Positions 1 to 10,190 of a stretch of 64,000 bases of DNA are shown piece by piece. The notes under the pieces are model-generated. The model made no database searches, had not been told where the DNA came from, and saw only the letters and a list, made by a program, of their open reading frames with translations. The position numbers and the translations under genes were made by a program. The stretch is from Castanea sativa. Lineage: Eukaryota > Streptophyta > Magnoliopsida > Fagales > Fagaceae. Where the stretch lies: the NCBI RefSeq assembly GCF_040712315.1, contig NC_134013.1, positions 33,453,001-33,517,000 on the forward strand. Direction: 5' to 3'. Every line of letters starts with the position of its first letter. The stretch's first letter is position 1.

Positions 1-1807
1 TTTCTCCCATCACAGTTTTCAGCCAAATACTTCTCAAGCTCATTACTACAACCTGCAGATTGCTCAACTTCCAAAAAACGTTCATATCGCGAGTGAACTA
101 TCACATATGGATCATTATCATCACTTTCCAATTCTGACCTCTCGCTTCCACTTTGTTCTTGCAAATTTGGTGAATGAATAGAAGAGTAAAAATTATACAA
201 CTTATACAAAAGATCTTTTACCTTATCAACCATCACTTTTGCAACTAAATTCCCATAAATTTCAGAAAAAGATAACTTCAAAAATCTCAATTTTTTTTCA
301 TGGATCAATAACCACAACCACATACAAAAGATCATTAATTTTCTCCCCTTCCCCCCAATACTTCTCAAATTTAGTCTGCCTGTTTGTGGCTGTGTTTTTT
401 AAGAGAGTGTTTTGGGATTTAACTAAATTGGAAATACTCTCTTGAATAACAAAGATCTCATCATAGAAGGCATTTGAAGTAACGTACAAAGAACCAGAGA
501 ATTTCTTCGTTGCATTATAAAAAAGCCTTAAGAAAGTCACAAATGACCTACAATTTTAGAAATCAGTCATACATGGAGATCCCAAACCACCACTATCTTC
601 CTTGGTCTTAAAGTACGACGAATAACCATCATCTTTAAAATTCATTTTAAGGAACACTGTCTCAAACTTTTCAGCATTTTCTAACATGATATAGGTCGAG
701 TTCCACCTAGTAGGTACATCTAGACTAAGAAGACTCTTGGACTTCATACCTAACCTCTCCATAAAACTCCTAAAAATTTGACTTCTATTGGGTGAGGACT
801 TCACATACCTCATAGCTTCACGCACCTTAGCAACAAAACATCAATATCTTTCAAACCCTCCCCCACAATGAGATTTAGGATATGAGCACAACACCTCATG
901 TGCATGTACTCCTTTCCTAAAACTGTTCCATTCCAATCTTTAGTCACCCTTTGCAAAAATTTAATTTTTGTTAAATTTGAGCTAGCATTATCCACTGTCA
1001 AGGTGAATATCCCATCAATACCCCATTCACGCAATGACATTTCAATTTTTCTACCTATAGGCTCCCCCTTGTGGTCTTCAATTTGACAAAAATTTAAAAT
1101 TCTCTTATGCAATTTCCAAGCATCATCAATAAAGTGACATGTGAGACACATATAATTTAAATTTTGAACAGAAGACCATGTGTCCGTAGTGAGACACACC
1201 GTACAACCCTTCAAGGATTTCCTTAGCTTCTCTCCATCACTATTATAAATGCCAATCACATCTCTAGCCACAGTTTAACGAGATGGGATATCCTTTAATC
1301 GTAGCTTAGGTTGTAAGGTAGTTACATACTTCTTAAACCCATATCCCTCGACATACCTAAAAGGAAACTCATCAATTACAATCATTTCGGCCAATGCCTT
1401 TCTAGAAGCCTCAACAGAAAAGGTTGTTGACACAAGGTGGAATCCGTCTTCTCCATCCTTTTTAGGTTCAAAAGCTAATGTTTTCTGCCCTTTAACTAGA
1501 TAATCTCTATTAGGGTTCTTGGGACATATTGGCACATAAGCTAACAAATTACTAGTACCACAACTCTTACTATCAGCATTATACGATTTTTGGCAAAAAT
1601 TACAAATAGCCTTAGTTTTACTAATATCACCCTCGCCTCAAAATAAGCCCAAGCAAGTGACTTTTTCCTACCACTACAAGTACCACTAACAGGAGCCGTC
1701 ATACTCACTTGGCATGGTGGAATTAGGAGCAACTCAGCAGCAGCAGCTGCTTCAGCTTGGGTAGCAGCTGGTGTTTGGACATAGGGTTCATCAGCGAAGG
1801 TTTCCAT
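1..1807 (-). pseudogene. hAT transposase pseudogene (BED zinc finger, RICESLEEPER-like), incomplete
   Basis: Minus-strand fragments line up in the order of a plant hAT transposase. First comes an N-terminal BED finger region (1807 to about 1500). Next is the RNase H-like core with the TTDTWSS and LTVDNASSN motifs (about 1270-810). Then come the PTRWNSTY motif (about 720-690), the KFEKYWG/KINDLLYVVVVIDP block (about 370-300), and ELEKYLAENCDG at the window edge, just before the hATC dimerisation domain. The gene is dead. There is a frameshift near 1620, a stop near 1273, a frameshift near 815-830, and further stops near 557 and 298. In the BED finger the first two cysteines (ICNFC) remain, but the expected histidine is replaced (LLAYVPIC). 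The chosen start is the ATG at 1807, right after a splice acceptor. Confidence 0.85.
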
Positions 1808-3807
1808 GACCTAAAAAAACAAAGATACGCATTAGAAAACTAGAGTAACAAGTATAATTCATAGCTTTAATAGTAATAATAATAAATGATAACCACACAA
1901 ACCAAAATTAGGAATAGTCACATTATAATAATCTTCTCATATAATCAACTTCTTGGTGTTAAATGTGTTAAAAACAAAGCAAGGTAAACTAAAACTTCCA
2001 TAAGATGCTATAACTAAAATGTTAAATAAACCTTGTCTAATTTGGGCAATAGAGAACATACAAAGCTACAAACTAATAGAAAAGCAAAATCAAAAGCATC
2101 TGCAAGCCACATTAATGCATCAAAAAAATACTCTATCAGTTAGACTAGTTTACAAAAAAGCTAGCCAAAGTGAAAGTTCCCAAGGTTTTTTTTATAAGTA
2201 ATGAATCTTTATTAAATGATTATCAAAAAAATAAAGGCTCTCAAGCAAGGTGCGAAGCATTACTGATTTCAATTGATCCAAGTTTTTCAGTGTCCATAAA
2301 GGTACAAGAGGTTCCTTCCACACTAAGCACAAAATAAAACCATTTCAAATCTTAACATGCATGTCAGTAGTAGCGTCTCACAATCAGCAAGAGCAACATA
2401 TGCCCAAAAACTTCAGCAATAATAGATGCTCAAAATTTACTCAAAAAAAAAAAAATCATACACTCCCTCCATCTCAAATTTTTTGTCCACCTTAAAAATC
2501 TCAACTTTTTAAAGGTGACTTGCAATAGAAAGTTACCAGTTCACAACATTAAACTCCATGATTTGAACTCAAATAAACCAAATAAAAAAATGGGTATTAA
2601 CTGCTCAAATAAAGAAAATGATAAGTTCGGAAAAAAAAAATGTCTAATGTTAACAATTCATTTAGGAAACTCGAAAAGGGAATAATAACCAAACAATATA
2701 TTGTAACACTCATTGGATTTAAGCTAAGAGCACCAAAATTGGGTATCACTACAATTTACAAGCATCACATAATTAACAAACCATACCTTAAAGCCGTGGG
2801 TGTGTGGGTTCAAACTTGAGGGCAGAAAATAATACTTGGAGTCAGCTTTCAATCCTGAATAAATTAAAACAGGATCAAAATTGATTAAAGAAAAGAACAA
2901 AGAACAAATGTAAAATAGTTAGGGTTTCTAAGTTTTTTTTAGTTAGAGTTTCATAGTATGAATCTATGGGTTTATTTGATTTTAACATTTGATTTCCATA
3001 ACAAACCAACGAGACTAACAAAAAAGAAACAGAGAACAATTACCTTACTGACTCAGTGAAGAGAGTGTGAGACGGTTTAGACTTTAGATTTGGAGAAACA
3101 ATTTAGCCTTTAGAGTGTGTGAGATTGTGAGAGTTTGAGAGAGCTTGAGAGAGCCATGTAAAGAACTGAGAGTCTGAGACTAAAGAAGTGAAGACTGAAG
3201 AGGTGAGGAAGAGTGAAAAGGGGAGGAGGCGTGAATGGGAAGCTAAAGCCATGACCGATTTGTCTCTGAAGTCTGAAGTGAAAATTGATGAAGAGACTTG
3301 TGAGAGGAATAGAGAGATATCAGATCTTTCCCATTTAACTCCCACCATTAGATTGGCTCTTTATCTTTGATTTTAACCGTTGATTTAGAATGGGTTATTG
3401 TGCCACTGTGTAATGCCTTATCAATCATATCATGCTCAGTTGGTCTCTCATCAACAGCATTGATTTTAAATTTCAATTTGAGATGGATGGTTGATATGGA
3501 TGTTGGGATGGTGTGTGAGAAAAAGGTACTTTGAGACTCGGGCTGGGCATTGCTGGGCTGCCTGAGTATGGGTTGTTCCTGGCAGGTGCTGTCAAATCTT
3601 ATAAAGTTTTTTTTTATTATAAATAATTCGGTCGGTTTGGGTTTTACGGGTGAAATTTTTTGAAATCCGAATCCAATCAGAAATATTCAGTTTTTTCTTT
3701 TGGCAACTCGTGAGCGACCATTGGCTGATTCGGAGCCACCCGTGGACCTTCGGTTCTGGTGGGTTCAAGCGGGCAGGTCGGTTGCTCCAGGTCAGTGGAC
3801 ACCCCTA
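1..3807 (-). mobile_element. hAT transposon, 5' part; 3' end lies outside the window
   Basis: Read on the minus strand, the element opens at 3807 with TAGGGGTGTCCACTGACC, a typical start of plant hAT elements. About 2 kb of non-coding 5' sequence follows, then a transposase pseudogene that runs off the left edge. The 8 bp just outside the terminal repeat (3808-3815, TCCATCAC) would be the target duplication, but the partner is not in the window. The 5' region includes a GA/CT-rich stretch near 3100-3350. At about 2186-2226 there is a LINE- or SINE-like tail motif (TTATAAGTAATGAATC), perhaps a later insertion. A strong splice acceptor (pyrimidine tract then AG) lies just before the transposase ATG, so the gene probably had an intron in its 5' leader. 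Confidence 0.75.
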
Positions 3808-3858
3808 TCCATCACTAAGAGAAATAGATGAGGTCCATCACTCCATTAAGCAAGCTTA

Positions 3859-4016
3859 GTGTCCGTTTGGCATTAGCTTTTTCCCTCAGTTTTTAGTTTT
3901 TAGCTTTTATGTAAAACTTTTTAAAACCTCAATCTTTCTAACGCAATTGCATAGTGCAAGTATATTTTAGCACATTTTCAGAAAAAAGCTAAAATAAGCT
4001 AATGCAAAACACATAC
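3859..4016. mobile_element. Small MITE with TTA target duplication (Tourist-like)
   Basis: A 158-bp segment begins GTGTCCGTTTGGCATTAGCT and ends with an imperfect inverted copy (AGCTAATGCAAAACACATAC). TTA lies immediately on both sides (3856-3858 and 4017-4019), the target size used by PIF/Harbinger-derived Tourist MITEs. The terminal repeats are imperfect and there is no coding sequence. It sits about 50 bp outside the hAT terminus. Confidence 0.5.
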
Positions 4017-4890
4017 TTAATATCAAACCCAACAAGAAACTCCCAAGATAGCTTTGATAGTTAATAAGCTATCATCTTTACTCCCTTCCAACAATGTGGG
4101 CCTTTGGCCATGGAATCTGAAAGTTTTCGTTTTTTGTTAAGCAATTTGGAGAAGAATGTATGAGACCCATCAAGCATAATACCAAGCTCACCTAAAAACT
4201 CTCAAGGTAATTTAGGTACTTATTAAACCGCCATCATTACTCTCTCCTTAGCTGTGTGGGGATATCCATAGGGTGATTGAATTTGAGTTTTCATCCCAAA
4301 CCAAATAAGTTAAAAATAAGCCACAAGTATTTAACAGTTGATTTCTAAAAATCAGGGACAGTTTCACTTAGTAATATGTAGATCATTACAATGTCAAGGA
4401 CCACAAAAAGGCAACTTCAAAATTTTAATATTCTCATGCAAAAGCAATAAAATTTCACAAATAAAAAAAACCAAAGTTTTGGTAAAATGGGTCACCAGGA
4501 TAACTGTTGCTGAACAAAGTACCAACATCTTTTAACTAGTGAGCTAAAAAATTACAGGATCCATAGCTAGTGCCCACTAAAATGCTATCCTTTTTAGCCA
4601 TAACTGGCCTCCTGGTTGGCCTAAAGAGGGTGATAAATCAGTTCTGCATTTTTCTTACATTTTCATTTTATTGATAACTCGTATTAATAACTCAATCAAA
4701 ATAAGTACATTAATTTCAAGTTTCAAACTCATATTCGGGGATCAATTAAAATAAATTAAAAAACAACAAACAATCATATGGGTCATAATCACAAATAAAA
4801 AATAAATCAAACCATGGCATAACTGTTACAAAAGCAGAAACAATAATTATCAGAGGACTTTATCTCATAAAGAATAAAAATTATCACTTG
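4017..4890. other. Non-coding stretch, no gene seen
   Basis: AT-rich sequence with stops in all frames. The longest open stretches show no recognisable protein. The part at 4020-4280 carries CTCCCAAGATAG-like and GGGCCTTTGGCC words suggestive of an old MITE, but I could not define both ends. Confidence 0.4.
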
Positions 4891-5365
4891 GTCAGAGTGA
4901 GAGTGAGAGGGAAGAGTGAGATTGAGATTGAGAGTGAGATGGGGTGAGTGTTTGAATTTGAGTGATTTGTACAAAACCCTTTAAAAAAAAAACAAAAGCA
5001 AGGAACTTAGTGATAGAATCAATTACTTGAGAGTGAAAGAGAGACGGTGAATGACCCAACAAGGCTTGAAAAGATGCTGGGCTTGCAGAGATGGCGGGTC
5101 AGAGAGATGGTCAATATAAAGGGAGATTTCGATGAGGAGAGGAGCCAACGACGACAGAGACAGAGAGAGAGAGAGAGGACAGGTCTCGTGCTTGAGTGGG
5201 TTTGAGCGTGAGAGTGAGAGACCATGAGGGAGACAGTGTGAGACTGAGTGAGTGTTTAAATTTGAGTGATTTTGAGAGTGAGAGTGAGTGTGATCTGTGG
5301 TTTTGAGAGTGAGAGACTGAGTGTGAGAGGTGTTTGAGAGTGTTTTGGTGAGAGTGATCTGTGAT
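4891..5365. repeat. Degenerate GAGAGTG-rich simple repeat
   Basis: Purine-rich on the plus strand, with many imperfect GAGAGTGAGA, GAGTGAGTGT and TGATCTGTG words. The open frames here on the minus strand are serine/leucine-rich products of the repeat and are not credible proteins. It lies roughly 400-900 bp upstream of the PORR gene, so it could affect that promoter, but nothing shows this directly. Confidence 0.6.
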
Positions 5366-5389
5366 TTTTAGTGATTTGGGACATGTGGA

Positions 5390-5565
5390 CGGCCAAACAG
5401 AAATCGAGTCCAATAGACTCGAGTTCTTAAAATGACTCCAATGCACTCGAGTTTCATATCTACGTGGACACATTGTCCACCTTAGCTGGTGCCACGATGG
5501 GAAAATCGAGTACTCGATTTATAAGCCCAAAATCGAGTTTTTTAGACTCGATTTGTTAGAAACCA
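5390..5565. repeat. CGAGT-palindrome cluster
   Basis: Repeated short inverted words (AATCGAGT, ACTCGAGTT, AATCGAGTACTCGATT) recur at least eight times in about 170 bp. The centre GAAAATCGAGTACTCGATTT is a near-perfect palindrome. The same word type builds the elements at 40090-40419 and 40522-40863, so this may be an old relative, but no terminal repeat or target duplication was found here. Confidence 0.45.
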
Positions 5566-5782
5566 AATTAGTTTGAAACGTTGGCTAACTAATAATATTG
5601 TTTGGATTTTATAGATATTTAAAAAAAAAAAAAAAATTCCTAAGACCATCAAAGGGTTTAAAAGGGGGCAAAAAAGTAATTAATTCAATTAATACCCCCC
5701 ATAAACCTCTCAGCCTCTGCTTCTTCTTCTTCAACAACAACAGCAACAGCACTTTCGGCTGCACTGCCCAAATGCAATAACA
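5566..5782 (+). promoter_or_regulatory. Proximal promoter and 5' leader of the PORR gene, with a tiny uORF
   Basis: An AT-rich stretch with TATAGATATTTAAA (about 5611-5624) could serve as a TATA-like element. It is followed by a C/T-rich leader with TTCTTCTTCTTC and CAACAACAACAG, common in plant 5' leaders. At 5772-5780 lies a two-codon upstream ORF, ATGCAATAA, ending 2 nt before the main ATG at 5783. The transcription start is not known. Confidence 0.4.
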
Positions 5783-7666
5783 ATGCAGTTCATCTTCCGC
5801 CCAAAACCACACTCTCAAATTCAAATTCAAATTCAGTACCAGCAGCAGCGCCGAACCTTGGTGGTGGAAACCACAGCCAAATGGGTCAGAGACCGAGGCC
5901 TCGACCACGCTGTGGAGAAGGAGAAGCACTTGAAACCCCTTCTCAACCTCAAGAACTTGCTCATGTCCGAGCCTTCAAAGTCTGCACCCATCTCCATCAT
6001 CACCCAGCAACGTGACTCCCTCCAAATCCCATTCCGCCCCATTGATTTCATCCGCAAGTACCCTTCCGTTTTCGACGAATTCCTCCCCGGCGGCGTCGGA
6101 GTTTTGCCTCACGTCCGCCTCACCGGCGAGGCGTTAAACCTCGACGCCGAACAACACTTGGTTTACCAGAGCGATACTTATAAGAAGCAGACTGCCGACC
6201 GCCTTTTGAAGCTCTTGATGATATCAAAAACCAACAAAATCCCACTTAGCATCATTGATTGCTTGAAATGGGACTTGGGTCTTCCTCATAATTACGAAAA
6301 AACCATAGTTCCGGAGTTCCCGGACTGTTTTCGAGTCGTGGGTGGCGGAGACAGAGACGAAGAAGATGGTGTTTTGGAGCTGGTTTGTTGGAGTGATGAG
6401 CTTGCGGTTTCGGTTATGGAAAAGAAGGGTTCTATTGCATTCCCTATGCAATTCTCGAGAGGTTTTGAGATGGATAAGAAGTTGAAGAAGTGGGAAGATG
6501 AGTGGCAGAAGTTGCCTTACATTTCTCCATACGAGGATGCTTCGCATCTTCTGCCAAAGAGTGATGAATCAGATAAGTGGGCGGTGGCGGTTTTGCATGA
6601 GCTGCTTCATATTCTTGTGCCAAAGAAGACTGAGAGGGATAATTTGCTGTTGCTTGGAGAGTATTTGGGGCTTCGGTCGAGGTTTAAGAGAGCATTGCTT
6701 CAGCATCCGGGTATATTTTATATGTCCACTAAGATTGGAACCTACACTGTGGTTTTGAAGGAGGGTTACAAGAGGGGTTTGCTAGTTGAGGATCATCCAT
6801 GGATGCAAATGAGGAATCGGTATATTCACCTCATGAACATGGTGAAGGAAGATGGTAAACCGGTTAGTGTGCCTGGTGGAAGTAATGAAAAGGAAAAGCA
6901 GACAGTTATTGATGAAAAGGAGAGAGCAGAGGAAGATGAAAGTGGGGAAGAATATGAAGGGGAATTGTCTGATTCATCTGATGCTGAGGTCGAGGATGCT
7001 AGTGACGATGAGTGTGATGATGATGAGGGTGAATACAAGAGTCACAGAGGTGTTCGAAAAAATGTTGCAGAGAACAGAGGAAGAAAAGTTAGGAAAATGA
7101 ATTTAAATGTGAAGGGGCCTTCTAGAAAATCTGAGTATGATGATGATGAAGATGGAAGCAAGAGTCAGAGAGGTGTTCGAAGAAATGTTGCTGATAATAG
7201 AGGAAGAAAAGCTAGGCAAATGAATTTGGATGTGAGGGGGGCTTACAGAAAATCTGAGTTCAATGATGATGAAGATGGAAACAGGAGTCAGAGAGGTTTT
7301 CGAAAAAATGTTGCAGATAACAGAGGAAGAAAAGGTTGGAAAATGAATTTGGATGCGAGGGGGCCTTCTAGAAGATCTGAGTACAATGATGATGAAGATG
7401 GAAACAAGAGTCAGAGAGGTGTTCAAAAAAATTTTGCGGATAATAGAGAAAGAAAAGATTGGAAAATGAATTTGGATGTGAAGGGCCATTCTAGAAAATC
7501 TGAAATCGAAAGGGAAGCTGGAAAAAGACCTCGAAAGACGAAGGAAGAAGTCCCATCAAGAACAAAGATGCATGATGGGAATAATGCCTTGGCGAGTTTG
7601 CGTGAGAGATCAAGTGTACCTAAACGCAGAGGGAGGTCATTGCCAGACAAGAGGACTTCTACATAG
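5783..7666 (+). CDS. PORR-domain organelle RNA-binding protein with a C-terminal repeat array
   Basis: A single-exon 627-residue protein. Residues about 33-350 form a PORR domain (plant organelle RNA recognition, formerly DUF860), seen in AKWVRDRGLDHAVEKEKHL, FIRKYPSVFDEF, LLKLLMISKTNKIPL, WDLGLPHNY, KRALLQHPGIFYMSTK and GTYTVVLKEGYKRG. The family includes WTF1, WTF9 and RPD1, which bind RNA and help splice group II introns in chloroplasts or mitochondria. The first 30 residues are basic with many Gln, Ile and Arg and no acidic residue, which fits an organelle transit peptide. After the domain come an acidic stretch (about 380-420), four 41-residue repeats (412-575) and a basic tail. Family members such as WTF9 are much shorter (roughly 390-500 residues, from memory), so the tail is extra. 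The ATG at 5783 is the first long start; a 2-codon uORF precedes it. A possible AATAAA signal lies near 7853. The exact orthologue is not identified. Confidence 0.9.
   Translation: MQFIFRPKPHSQIQIQIQYQQQRRTLVVETTAKWVRDRGLDHAVEKEKHLKPLLNLKNLLMSEPSKSAPISIITQQRDSLQIPFRPIDFIRKYPSVFDEFLPGGVGVLPHVRLTGEALNLDAEQHLVYQSDTYKKQTADRLLKLLMISKTNKIPLSIIDCLKWDLGLPHNYEKTIVPEFPDCFRVVGGGDRDEEDGVLELVCWSDELAVSVMEKKGSIAFPMQFSRGFEMDKKLKKWEDEWQKLPYISPYEDASHLLPKSDESDKWAVAVLHELLHILVPKKTERDNLLLLGEYLGLRSRFKRALLQHPGIFYMSTKIGTYTVVLKEGYKRGLLVEDHPWMQMRNRYIHLMNMVKEDGKPVSVPGGSNEKEKQTVIDEKERAEEDESGEEYEGELSDSSDAEVEDASDDECDDDEGEYKSHRGVRKNVAENRGRKVRKMNLNVKGPSRKSEYDDDEDGSKSQRGVRRNVADNRGRKARQMNLDVRGAYRKSEFNDDEDGNRSQRGFRKNVADNRGRKGWKMNLDARGPSRRSEYNDDEDGNKSQRGVQKNFADNRERKDWKMNLDVKGHSRKSEIEREAGKRPRKTKEEVPSRTKMHDGNNALASLRERSSVPKRRGRSLPDKRTST
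7016..7507 (+). repeat. Four tandem 123-bp in-frame repeats inside the PORR gene
   Basis: Units start at 7016, 7139, 7262 and 7385, exactly 123 bp (41 codons) apart. Each codes for an acidic opening (D/N-DDEDG), KSQRGVRKN, VADNRGRK, KMNLDVRG and a closing RKSE. There are no indels between units and the differences are mostly single-base. This fits recent unequal exchange or replication slippage in a coding region. Confidence 0.9.
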
Positions 7667-7919
7667 TGATGATTCTGACTGCTTGCTGCAACAACATGTA
7701 AGTAGGTTTGCTTCATGTTAACATTCGTCTTTATTTTGATTTTGCAAATTTAGTTTACTTGCTTAGAATGTTTTGATATTGTGATTGAATTAGTTAATTG
7801 ATTAAATCTATAGTAGAGCTTCTATAAAGATACATACCTACAAACATAGTGGAAATAAAATATGATACAGTCAAATCTAAATATCAAACATAAAGATAAG
7901 TAAAAAGCAAGAGCAAAGA

Positions 7920-8830
7920 TCCTATGGAAACCATCAACTTGAAAACCTTTTCTCTTATCTGGTTCCCAACACATCTTATCATCCCCACTCCCCCTTGATT
8001 GTGGCACCATAAATAGTATCCATGAAGTTCGACAAAGGCTCTAATTCCCAATCTTGCTTAGCCCTTATAAAATTGACATCCCAATGGAGAAAACCATTGG
8101 TCAACTTTAATATATCAGCTACACTATTTTAATTACTTATCAAAAAATAAATAGTAAGCTACACTCTCCTCCTTCTCACGGCTAATTGTAAATAATTTTG
8201 GAAAACATCTTGCAATAGAATTCTCCCCACATTACTGATCATGCCAAAACTTCACCTTAGATCCATCCCTATCCTCAACTTGAATGTAACGTGTGAAAGT
8301 GGGCCAACCCTGTCTAACATTCTTCCACAAACTTACTCCATAAGGGCCAGGAGTTGGTTTGGAGCACCAAACCACCCCCCCCCCCCCCTCCAATTCATAA
8401 CTATACTTCACTTCTATCACTTTCCTTCAAAGTGAATCCCTCTCGATTCCAAACCTCCTCAACCACTTTCCTAGCAAAACTTCATTGAAATGCCTCAAAA
8501 TTCTGATAGCCAATCCACCTGCTGAAAGAGGAGCATAAACCTGATCCCAATTAACCAAATGAAATTTCGACTCATCCCCCAAACCACTCCATAAGAAATT
8601 TCATTGAAGCTGTTCAATCTGGTTAGCCACCTTATTAGTAGGAATGGGAAATAAAGAGAGGAAATAGGTCAGCAAATTAGATGGAATACTTTTAATTAAA
8701 GTGACTTTACCTCCCTTGGATAAGTAAACCCGTTTCCATCCCGCCGGTCTTCTTTTTACCTTCTCTAATATAGGGTTCCATATCGTCTTCTCTCTAAATT
8801 TCCCACCAAAGACTTCGACTACCGTTTACA
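7920..8830 (-). mobile_element. LINE (L1-type) ORF2 fragment, 3' part
   Basis: On the minus strand the sequence reads like the late reverse transcriptase and downstream region of a plant L1-type LINE. It begins with [28 protein letters not shown] (about 8780-8690), then [20 protein letters not shown] and [18 protein letters not shown] (about 8600-8480). YGVSLWKNVRQGW and SKVKFWHDQ (8420-8232), DWELEPLSNFMDTIYG (about 8060-8010) and KMCWEPDKRKGFQVDGFHR (about 7990-7930) follow. Stops and a short insertion near 8130-8160 (itself like a LINE tail, TTACTTATCAAAAAA) interrupt it. A 10+ bp run of C at about 8378-8391 lies inside. It is a dead 5'-truncated copy. Confidence 0.75.
8521..8801. repeat. 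LINE segment duplicated at 12493-12772 (copy A)
   Basis: This stretch and 12493-12772 are nearly identical over about 280 bp, with around 15 differences by eye. Both end at the same point (GTCTTCTCTCTAAATTT). The sequence is minus-strand LINE reverse transcriptase coding. Copy A sits within a longer LINE fragment; copy B is isolated. Confidence 0.8.
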
Positions 8831-8869
8831 TGGTCCTGCAACACAGTCATTGATTGTCATGACTTGTAA

Positions 8870-10190
8870 TTCACAATTTCCAACAATTTTTTATAATAAG
8901 AAAACTGCATATCATACAACAAACAGTCAAATTACATTAGAGGCATCCTCATTTAGTACAGAAAAAAGGAAGCACGGGTCTTCCTCTATCCAAGTTCTGA
9001 AATCAGACAGTCCCTTAGTGTGCTGTGCTAGCAAGTGGGCTGCCTTATTGCCTTTCCTTCTGGTGTGTGAGATTGCAGACCCGTGAAAAGTATGCCTCAA
9101 CAACTCAACTCCTTGAAGGACATTGGAGATACTTGCTGGATAGCTCCCATTGCTAGATAAAGCATTGATAATGATTTGTGAATCACTTTCTAGAATAATA
9201 TCACTTATGCCCATGTCTCTCGCGAAGATGACAGCTTCCTCCAAAGCTTTTGCCTCAATACCAAGAGCTCCCAACGGTGCTTCAATTTTCTTGCTGAGGG
9301 CAGCAACCACCCTTCCCAATTCATCCCTAATTATCATTCCCACATCAGCCTCTTTTTGAGCAGCAAACACAGCGCCATTGACATTTATCTTGTACCATCC
9401 TTGTGTTGGTGCCCTCCATTTCACTTCTGCATTGTTTGAGGGAGTAAGCTGCTTGGGATTTGCAGCCTTAAATTCCTCCAACAAATCAGTTTCCCCCTTT
9501 ACTAAATCTGAGCCTTTTCTTCGAGGTCCTCCGTGCCTTACCTCATTCCTGTTTGACCAGATTTTCCATGCCACCATCATGATCAGCTCAATCCTTTCAT
9601 CGTCTGAAGAAGAGTCTTGGCAGACCCTCCAAAACACATCAATGAAGTAAGCAGTAACTGTGCACATTAATTTTCCCAAATGGCAGTAGTTCCAAGCTTC
9701 CTTAGCTCTTTCACAAAGGCACAGTACACGCCCTGTCGATTCCTGAGCTGATCCACATTCCTGACAAATGTCATTAGGTGCAAGTTGTCTTCTAAATAGG
9801 CTGAGTTTTGTGGGGAGGATGTTTTTACAAGCTCTCTACATTAAGTTTTTCACTTTCCCTGGCACCTCAGCTTTCCAAATCCTATTCCACGAAGTTTTCA
9901 TGTTTGAATTGTTTGAGCTTTCCCCCTTGCTGATGGCATTTCTTTCAAGAGCCAGCTTATACACACTCCTAACTGTGAATTTACTATCAATTGTGTTTGC
10001 CCAAATCATGCCATCTCAGGGAGCAAAGGGCTAAGGGGAATGCCCAAGATTGTTTCCGCTTCAAAGCTCAGAAAGGTTCTATTCACTAAGCTCCGGTTCC
10101 ATGCGCCCCTTTCCTCGTTAATTAATTCACTAACCTTTGCATCCGGGTCAAGGACAGATTGGGGGGAGACCACTCTAAATGTGGCACAAT
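8870..10190 (-). mobile_element. LINE 3' fragment with zinc-binding and RNase H regions
   Basis: On the minus strand the order is a zf-RVT-like region (about 10030-9690; SKFTVRSVYKLAL, IWKAEVPGKVKNL, ICQECGSAQES), then an RNase H domain (9679-8927). The 3' end is short (TTCTTATTATAAAAAATTG, about 8905-8885). That is the usual order at the 3' end of plant L1-type ORF2. The reverse transcriptase itself is missing. It lies upstream (on the minus strand) of the reverse transcriptase fragment at 7920-8830, the wrong order for one element, so the two came from separate insertions. The zf-RVT part contains at least one in-frame stop. Confidence 0.65.
8927..9679 (-). pseudogene. RNase H type-1 domain ORF (LINE-derived), 250 aa
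   Basis: An open frame of 250 residues. The N-terminal third carries IELIMMVAWKIWSNRNEVRHG, a linker typical of plant LINE ORF2. Residues about 85-230 form an RNase H fold: WYKINVNGAVF, GMIIRDELGRVVAA, GIEAKALEEAVIFA, DIILESDSQIIINAL and RKGNKAAHLLAQH. RNase H cuts the RNA strand of RNA-DNA hybrids during reverse transcription, using four acidic residues. Here the first (normally VDGA) is Asn in VNGA, so catalysis is probably lost, although E and the D of ESDS remain. The ORF is open mainly because decay is recent or chance; the M at 9679 is not the true start, since homologous coding continues upstream. Confidence 0.7.

Noticed and set aside
5019..5473. Two overlapping minus-strand frames of 68 and 120 residues upstream of the PORR gene
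   Set aside because: They translate a GAGAGTG simple repeat (Ser/Leu-rich output) and have no domain.
7103..7489. 128-residue minus-strand frame inside the PORR gene
   Set aside because: It is the antisense of the 123-bp repeat array; the plus strand is clearly the coding one.
7920..10190. One continuous LINE covering both minus-strand fragments
   Set aside because: The RNase H part lies 5' of the reverse transcriptase part on the minus strand, the reverse of ORF2 order, so they are separate insertions.
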